From Pinguiococcus pyrenoidosus (Eukaryota; Sar; Pinguiophyceae; Pinguiochrysidales; Pinguiochrysidaceae), in contig JAAMXY010000991.1 in the NCBI GenBank assembly GCA_019677205.1, positions 1-46,183 of the forward strand: DNA of 46,183 nucleotides. Direction: 5' to 3'. Position numbers and translations under genes: made by a program. The notes under the pieces were generated by a model. The model had not been told where the DNA came from. It worked only from the letters and a program-made list of their open reading frames with translations, and made no database searches. Of the stretch, positions 41,537 to 46,183 are shown piece by piece. The stretch's first letter is position 1, and each line of letters opens with the position of its first letter.

Positions 41537-42984
41537 ATGTCCGTGGGCTTGGAATTCGCCGTCGGAGGCCTGGCCGGCCTGCTCGATTGCTGCGTGCTTC
41601 ACTGGGTAGACACACTAAAAGTGCGTGCTCAGGATCGTCGGCCGCTGCTCATGGACCTCAAGACCGGCGGCAAGCTCAACCTGCAAGGGAAGCCTTTGCT
41701 GCCGGCGACCGCATCGGTCTTGCGAAGCGTGTACGCCGGCTTCTCCACCAACTTCTCGCTGAAGGTAGGAGCCGCGCTTCGGCGGACCTCTTCGCGATCT
41801 GAAGCACTCACCACTGGCGGCGCGCCCTTGCCTCGCAGGTGCCGTACATGGCGGGGCTCTTCGCGTGCATGCAGGCGAACAAGCACATGATCGGCACGGC
41901 GGAGAAGGTGTCCGGCAGGGAGATTTCGCCGGGAACCGCGCAGATGATCTCCGCGGCGCTCACAGGCATCGAGGTGTCCCTCTTTCTCGGTGCGTGCACC
42001 TCGCATACCGCGCGGCCCGTCGCCGGCGTCGAACGCGAGGACTCACGTATGTCTATTTTGTCGGCGAGCAGGTCCACTGGAGATGGTCCGTATCCAAGGA
42101 CAGAATTGCGGCAAGGGCGGGATCGTCGACGCGACCAGGGCCGTGTACAACTCGGCTCCCACGCCGCGGACGATGTTTGGCGCGGTGAACGCATTCTCGC
42201 GCGGTCTTAACGCCACCACCCATCGTGAACTTAAGTACTGTCTAGGCCAGTTCGTCCTCTGCGGAGCCATTGCCGATCAGGTACGCACAGTTCGCCCTCC
42301 CTTCTGGTGTGTTGGCGGCCTCCGTCCTCGCATCCTAACGATGCTGCTGTCGATGCGCAGATGGCCAAGGTGATGGGTGGTAATCCAGACAAGGATTGGG
42401 CACCGAAGGTACGCGTGTTCTCTCTTTCAAGTTGGAAGGCCGCTTCCTGGCTGACCCTGGTGGAACGCCTTTCATCAACATCTAGATCGCCGGAGCCTGC
42501 ATCGGGGGCATCGCCTGCACTCTGGTGTCTCATCCGGACGACGTGATCAAGACGCGCATGCAGACGCACCTTCGAGGGGACAGTCACTTCAGCGCGTACA
42601 GTTCGTACCTGTCGACGGGCATGCACATCGTGAAGAACGAAGGAGTTCATGTAAGTTCGATGCACAGCACAAGTTTTTGCGGTGCCCGGTACCGAGCGCC
42701 GAGTGCCGAGCACCGAGCGCCGAGCACCGAGCGCCTCGCTCACGGCTTTGCTCCTTCTTGGTGTGTTCTAGGCCTTGTTCTACGGGTCCATCGCCAGGTG
42801 CTTCATCCGAGTGCCGCTTGGGCTGTCGATCATCACGCTCTCGAGCCCCATGATCCGTAGTACGCTCGAGCCGTTGTTCGTCAGTAGTAGTCCAGAGGCT
42901 CAGAAGGAGCCCTTCAAGCAGCCGCAGCCGCAAGTGCCAACGCGCCCACAGCCTTTGCTGATCGTGGGCCTCAACGAGAATTAA
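41537..42984 (+). CDS. Mitochondrial carrier family (SLC25) protein
   Basis: Inner mitochondrial membrane solute carrier with three repeats; the substrate cannot be read. Six exons: 41537-41764, 41839-41989, 42072-42280, 42361-42408, 42486-42650 and 42772-42984, 337 residues, all in frame. The signature P-x-[DE]-x-x-[KR] appears in each repeat: HWVDTLKVRAQ (Pro replaced by Trp) in repeat 1, GPLEMVRIQGQ in repeat 2 and SHPDDVIKTRMQT in repeat 3. Gly-rich helix packing is visible (AVGGLAGLLD, IAGACIGGIACTLVSHP). The C-terminal 45 residues are a charged, Gln/Pro-rich extension. It is convergent with the DJ-1 gene. Confidence 0.9.
42693..42734. repeat. 7-bp tandem repeat in carrier intron 5
   Basis: Six copies of CGAGNNC (CGAGCGC, CGAGTGC, CGAGCAC, CGAGCGC, CGAGCAC, CGAGCGC) inside the 121-nt intron 5. 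The units alternate at two positions, so the array probably grew by slippage of a 14-bp pair. Confidence 0.9.
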
Positions 42985-43380
42985 GAGACATAGCCAGCCT
43001 GGACCTTTAGTCGATGTCCTTGCGAGGGATGTCAGCCCAGGAGAACACCTTCGATGGAAGTTCCCTTTGGAAGCGGATCAACCAGCATCGTCGGACTAGC
43101 GAAAATCGCCGGACTAGCGAAGTCCGCCGTAGTAGTCAGAATTTGTTGCTCTGCCACGTAGTGTTGCGTTGCCTTGCGGTGTGTGTGTTTGCGCCAGCCA
43201 TGTTCATCATGTTCAGAGTTTGGAGATCCTGTGCCCGAAATGATTTATCCAGTTGTGTGAGTGCCTGTGTGGAACGAAACTAGCCAGGACAAGTGTAAAA
43301 AAAAAATAAGACCCTTGAAGGTGATGGTGTGCTGCCCCTTTCCACGCACTCTGCTCGTCTTCGCCACGTTGAACAACCAG
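42985..43380. other. Convergent 3' region, carrier and DJ-1 genes
   Basis: No gene is supported. A 10-bp direct repeat (CGGACTAGCGAA) occurs twice at 43093-43122, and a TTTTTTTTA-type A-rich run (gtgtaaaaaaaaaataag) at 43294-43311 could be a polyadenylation region. Confidence 0.4.
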
Positions 43381-44588
43381 CTACGGCAGCGGCACCAGCA
43401 GCTGCCCAGCAAGCTCGTCGCATTTTTCCTTTCCGTACAGCGCCTCGACGCATTTCAGGGCGAACCTCAAGCTCGTTCCGGGGCCCTTCACGTAGGAATT
43501 CCTTGCGTGAGCGAGGAAGCGCAGATCGTGCCCTCCGCATAAGCCACAAACCTGAGAGGTGATGAGGTTGCCGTCCAAGACCACGACGTCGTCCGAGCTC
43601 TGCTTCAGCACTTCGCGGAACTGAGGCGCCGGATACTACAAAACATCGTTCGCAAGTCGATCAGGCACCCATCCCAGTCGCCATGGTATGTCCAAAGCTT
43701 TGGACTCTTACACAGGTTGCCGTGCGGCCTTCGAGGTGGCCGTTGGGCGCCAGTGCCACGGCTGGCGAGGCGCAGACGGCCGCGTAGAGCTTGTCCGCTG
43801 TCCGCTGCGCCGTCTAGCAAAGCGTCGAACCGTCTTAGGAGGTGTTGGACCCGTGCGAATTCTGCCTGGAGCCCCACGAACTCACCAAGAGCTCCTGGAG
43901 CTCGGCGGAGTTCTTGAGGTGCTCCGCCCCCGGCATGCCCCCTGGAAGCGCGATGAGCGCCCAATCCTTCCCCATGCATTCCGCGATTGGCACGTCCGCC
44001 ACGATCTAAAACGTTTCCGAAGAAGAAGTCGAAAATGAAGCGCATGCTTTCGCAGCAAATCGCCGGTGCGTTCTCCGCGACGCACCTTCAGATTCCGCGA
44101 CATGACGCACGCGAGATCTCCATCGGCAGCGCGAGGCATCACGCTCGCGACGACCACCTCCGCGCCAGCGCGAGTCAACACGTCCGTGATGCACGACGTC
44201 TCGATCTCCTCAGAGCCGTCACCGATGGGCACGAGCACCTGGAAAGGCGTGGAGAAGCAACCCAAGATCAGCAGGCGAAGTCCTCTAAGTACAGTGGAGG
44301 TGAACGCAAGACTGAGTGAGCCGTCTCACGGAAGCGAAAGGCGTAGTAGTACCGAAGATCCTCATCGCTTTTTTTACGTGAAAAGTGTAGGGCTGATGCG
44401 CAAAACCCATCAGAATCGGAGCGAGTCCCGCGACGCCGCACCTTGAACGCCTCCGCGTCGGCGGCCATAGTACACCGCAACAGCCGCGAAGCGCGACGCT
44501 GGAGCGGAAGGAGCCGAGCAGGTCTCCGCACGAAGGCAGAGACGGTGGTCGTGGCGAGCGCCAGCAGACCGGCGCGACGAACCCACAT
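43381..44588 (-). CDS. DJ-1/PfpI family protein with targeting leader
   Basis: Six exons on the minus strand: 44588-44442, 44238-44086, 44005-43886, 43813-43712, 43620-43552 and 43485-43381, 231 residues. DJ-1/PARK7-type proteins are glyoxalase/deglycase-like or redox chaperones. Present here: VLVPIGDGSEEIET (acidic active-site residue near 59), ALPGGMPGAEHL, the nucleophile elbow YAAVCASPAVAL (Cys154), and SQGPGTSLRFALKCVEALYG. A 48-residue leader (MWVRRAGLLALATTTVSAFV) with hydrophobic core and an Ala-Phe after VS suggests a signal peptide followed by an Arg-rich transit-like segment; an internal ATG for the core sits at codon 41. It is divergent from the RRM gene across 405 bp. Confidence 0.9.
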
Positions 44589-44993
44589 GTGGATCCGAAG
44601 GATATTTTTGGTGTAAAATGGCGGGAAGCGATCTGGCGCGGACAGACGGACGTGTCGACGTGTCTGTCCGCTCGCTTCGATGAAGTTCGGACCCGTCGGC
44701 CAATCCTGGGGGCCGGCGATTTGACTGCCAAGCCCCCGTTGGCCAATGAACGGTCCTGCTCCGGGCACGAACTTTCCAGGTTGTGGACATTTCGAAGTCA
44801 TGAGAAACTGATCATATATATTTGAAAATATTTAGGACTAACTAAAGATCGGAGATAATATTTGAAGTAATGAAACGCTCAAAGATCCAAGAAGGCACTG
44901 CAGCTCTGGGCCTCTCATTTCAACGCCACCAGAATTCAACTTCGTGTGGCGCCTCGCGACTCTCTCCGGCACTCCTGAGCTCCTCGAGACACT
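44589..44993. other. Divergent promoter region, DJ-1 and RRM genes
   Basis: No gene. It contains two CCAAT boxes (near 44699 and 44742) and an AT-rich TATA-like block (atcatatatatttgaaaatattt, 44811-44833) about 160 bp before the RRM start codon, plus a direct repeat of aatatttga nearby (44827 and 44855). Confidence 0.5.
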
Positions 44994-46183
44994 ATGGACC
45001 CAGCTGCGGACCCTATGGAGGGCGGTGCGCCTCCCAGCGGCGCGAACGGCGGCGGAGACGCGTACGCCGGGGACAGCGGGGTGAAGCTTTATGTCGGCAA
45101 CTTGTCGTACGACTCGACGGAAGATAGTTTGCGCCACGCTTTCGGCAAATACGGAACCGTTGTGGATTGTTATGTGGCGACGGACCGTGACAGCGGCAAA
45201 CCTCGTGGTACGGCTGCGGCGCACTCGTGCAGAAAAGTGGACAGCGGCTTCGTGGGGGCCTGAAGAGACAGAGATATATGTAAAGAGGACCTCTGGCATC
45301 TGCCGTCCCCGTCCGAAGATGAGGCCGCTGGCGCCCGAGAAGCAAGAAGTGGGCCTTGTGAGCAGAGAAGATGCATGCGTGCCCGCATTCCTGAAGCTAA
45401 GCTCTGTCCCTTTCGCTTGGGCTTCCGGCACCGGTGGGGACTGGCCACGCAGGTTTCGCGTTCGTGACTCTGGAAAGCAAGGATGCCGCCGATGCGGCCA
45501 TCCAGAACATGGACAATCAGGAATTTGAGGGACGCACGCTCCGAGTGAACGAAGCGCAGCCCCGCGGTCAGCGGTACGAAGAGTTTAGCCTCCACGCCTT
45601 GAAATCCTGCGTTCCATCCGCTTCTGCCCGGCTCTGTGGGGCCGTCGCCCAAGTTCCTCGCAAGCCAAGAAAACGCGGAGGAGGAACAGCATGATGAGGA
45701 TGACGATGATGTTGTTGTGACTTGCTTTCTCTTGGTTCCGTGGATTTAGTGGTGGTCGAGATGGTGGTGGCTACGGCGGCGGTGGCGGTGGTGTGACCAG
45801 CACGCGCCTGTATGTGGGCAACCTCGATTTCGGAACCACTGAAGACGCACTCCGGGGTCACTTCGAGCGCTCGGGACAAGTGCAGGACGTCTACTTCCCG
45901 AAGGTAGTATGCCGCGGGCCGTGGCGCCGAAGCTCCGGAGGTCGAACTCAATGCGTCTCGCACAGGACCCGGAAGGCCGCCCGCGTGGCTTTGCCTTCGT
46001 TACCATGGTGGATCTCCAAGGCGCCGAGAAGGCCATCCAAGAAACCGATGGCGTCGAGTTCGACGGCCGCGCGCTCAAGGTAAGCACGAAGGCACGCCGC
46101 AGATGTGGTGCCCCAACGTTCGATGCTCAAGCAAGGGCACGACACTTCGCGTATCAGGTGAACTGCGCTCGGCCGAAGGGCGA
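44994..46183 (+). CDS. Two-RRM RNA-binding protein, 3' partial
   Basis: RNA-binding protein continuing beyond the window. Exons: 44994-45207, 45453-45573, 45750-45903, 45966-46079 and 46158 onward; introns 245, 176, 62 and 78 nt. RRM1: RNP2 KLYVGNLSY and RNP1 PRGFAFVTL, the latter split by the first intron after Arg-Gly. Then a Gly/Arg-rich linker ([15 protein letters not shown]) of RGG type, and RRM2 with RLYVGNLDF and PRGFAFVTM. This arrangement resembles plant/algal glycine-rich RNPs and nucleolin-like or chloroplast cp29-type proteins. The first 25 residues are Gly/Ala/Pro-rich. The final residue set is cut at the window end after VNCARPKG. Confidence 0.9.

Noticed and set aside
1-46183. 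tRNA, rRNA, CRISPR array or transposase gene
   Set aside because: I saw no cloverleaf with a GGTTCGAATCC-type T arm, no rRNA-like sequence, no direct repeat-spacer array and no transposase motif.

Overview
This is nuclear DNA of a eukaryote, most likely a gene-dense unicellular protist or alga. Most genes are split by short introns (most 53-150 nt, a few 200-365 nt) with GT donors (GTAAG, GTGAG, GTGCG, GTACG) and pyrimidine-CAG or TAG acceptors. The products are eukaryote-specific: IMP4, TRM10, an RRN7/TAF1B-like Pol I factor, RPA12, a MOB protein, a LIN54/TSO1 CXC protein, a TLC protein, a mitochondrial carrier and RRM proteins. The sequence is GC-rich, so long antisense ORFs are common and were discarded. 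The DJ-1 protein has a signal-peptide-like leader ending in a VSAF motif, which resembles the plastid targeting signal of algae with secondary red plastids. That is a hint only, and I do not name a species.

Layout. 0-1.1 kb: IMP4 (+). 1.5-11 kb: an accessory-looking block with an SF2 helicase-like gene (+), a broken DUF4116-repeat pseudogene (+), and a 1538-residue four-exon gene (-) with an OTU-protease-like segment. 11.3-16 kb: a seven-TM protein (-) divergent from a secreted/type I membrane protein with a MAM-like ectodomain (+). 16.3-19.6 kb: TRM10 tRNA methyltransferase (-) divergent from a multipass membrane protein (+). 19.7-24.1 kb: an eight-exon RRN7/TAF1B-like gene (-) divergent from a TLC/ceramide-synthase-like gene (+). 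24.6-27.9 kb: a tail-anchored mercuric-reductase/lipoamide-dehydrogenase-like flavoprotein (-) and an unknown basic protein (-). 28.6-32.7 kb: a MOB protein (+) converging on a CXC protein (-). 34.6-40.5 kb: an unknown acidic protein (+), RPA12 (+), an SCP2-PX-TM-ABC1 fusion (-), and an overlapping CCCH zinc-finger ORF (+). 41.5-46.2 kb: a mitochondrial carrier (+), a DJ-1/PfpI protein (-), and a two-RRM protein (+) that runs off the window.

Themes. Three genes act in ribosome production (IMP4 in 18S rRNA processing; RRN7/TAF1B-like and RPA12 in Pol I transcription) and one in tRNA modification. They are interspersed, not an operon. Many neighbours are divergent pairs sharing 150-600 bp, so bidirectional promoters are likely. 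One 16-bp palindromic element recurs in the TAF1B/TLC and MOB upstream regions. The least ordinary products are the SCP2-PX-ABC1 fusion, a MOB protein in which all four zinc ligands are replaced, and the OTU-like and helicase-like proteins of the 1.5-11 kb block. Exon joins below were derived by hand from splice signals plus reading-frame continuity.
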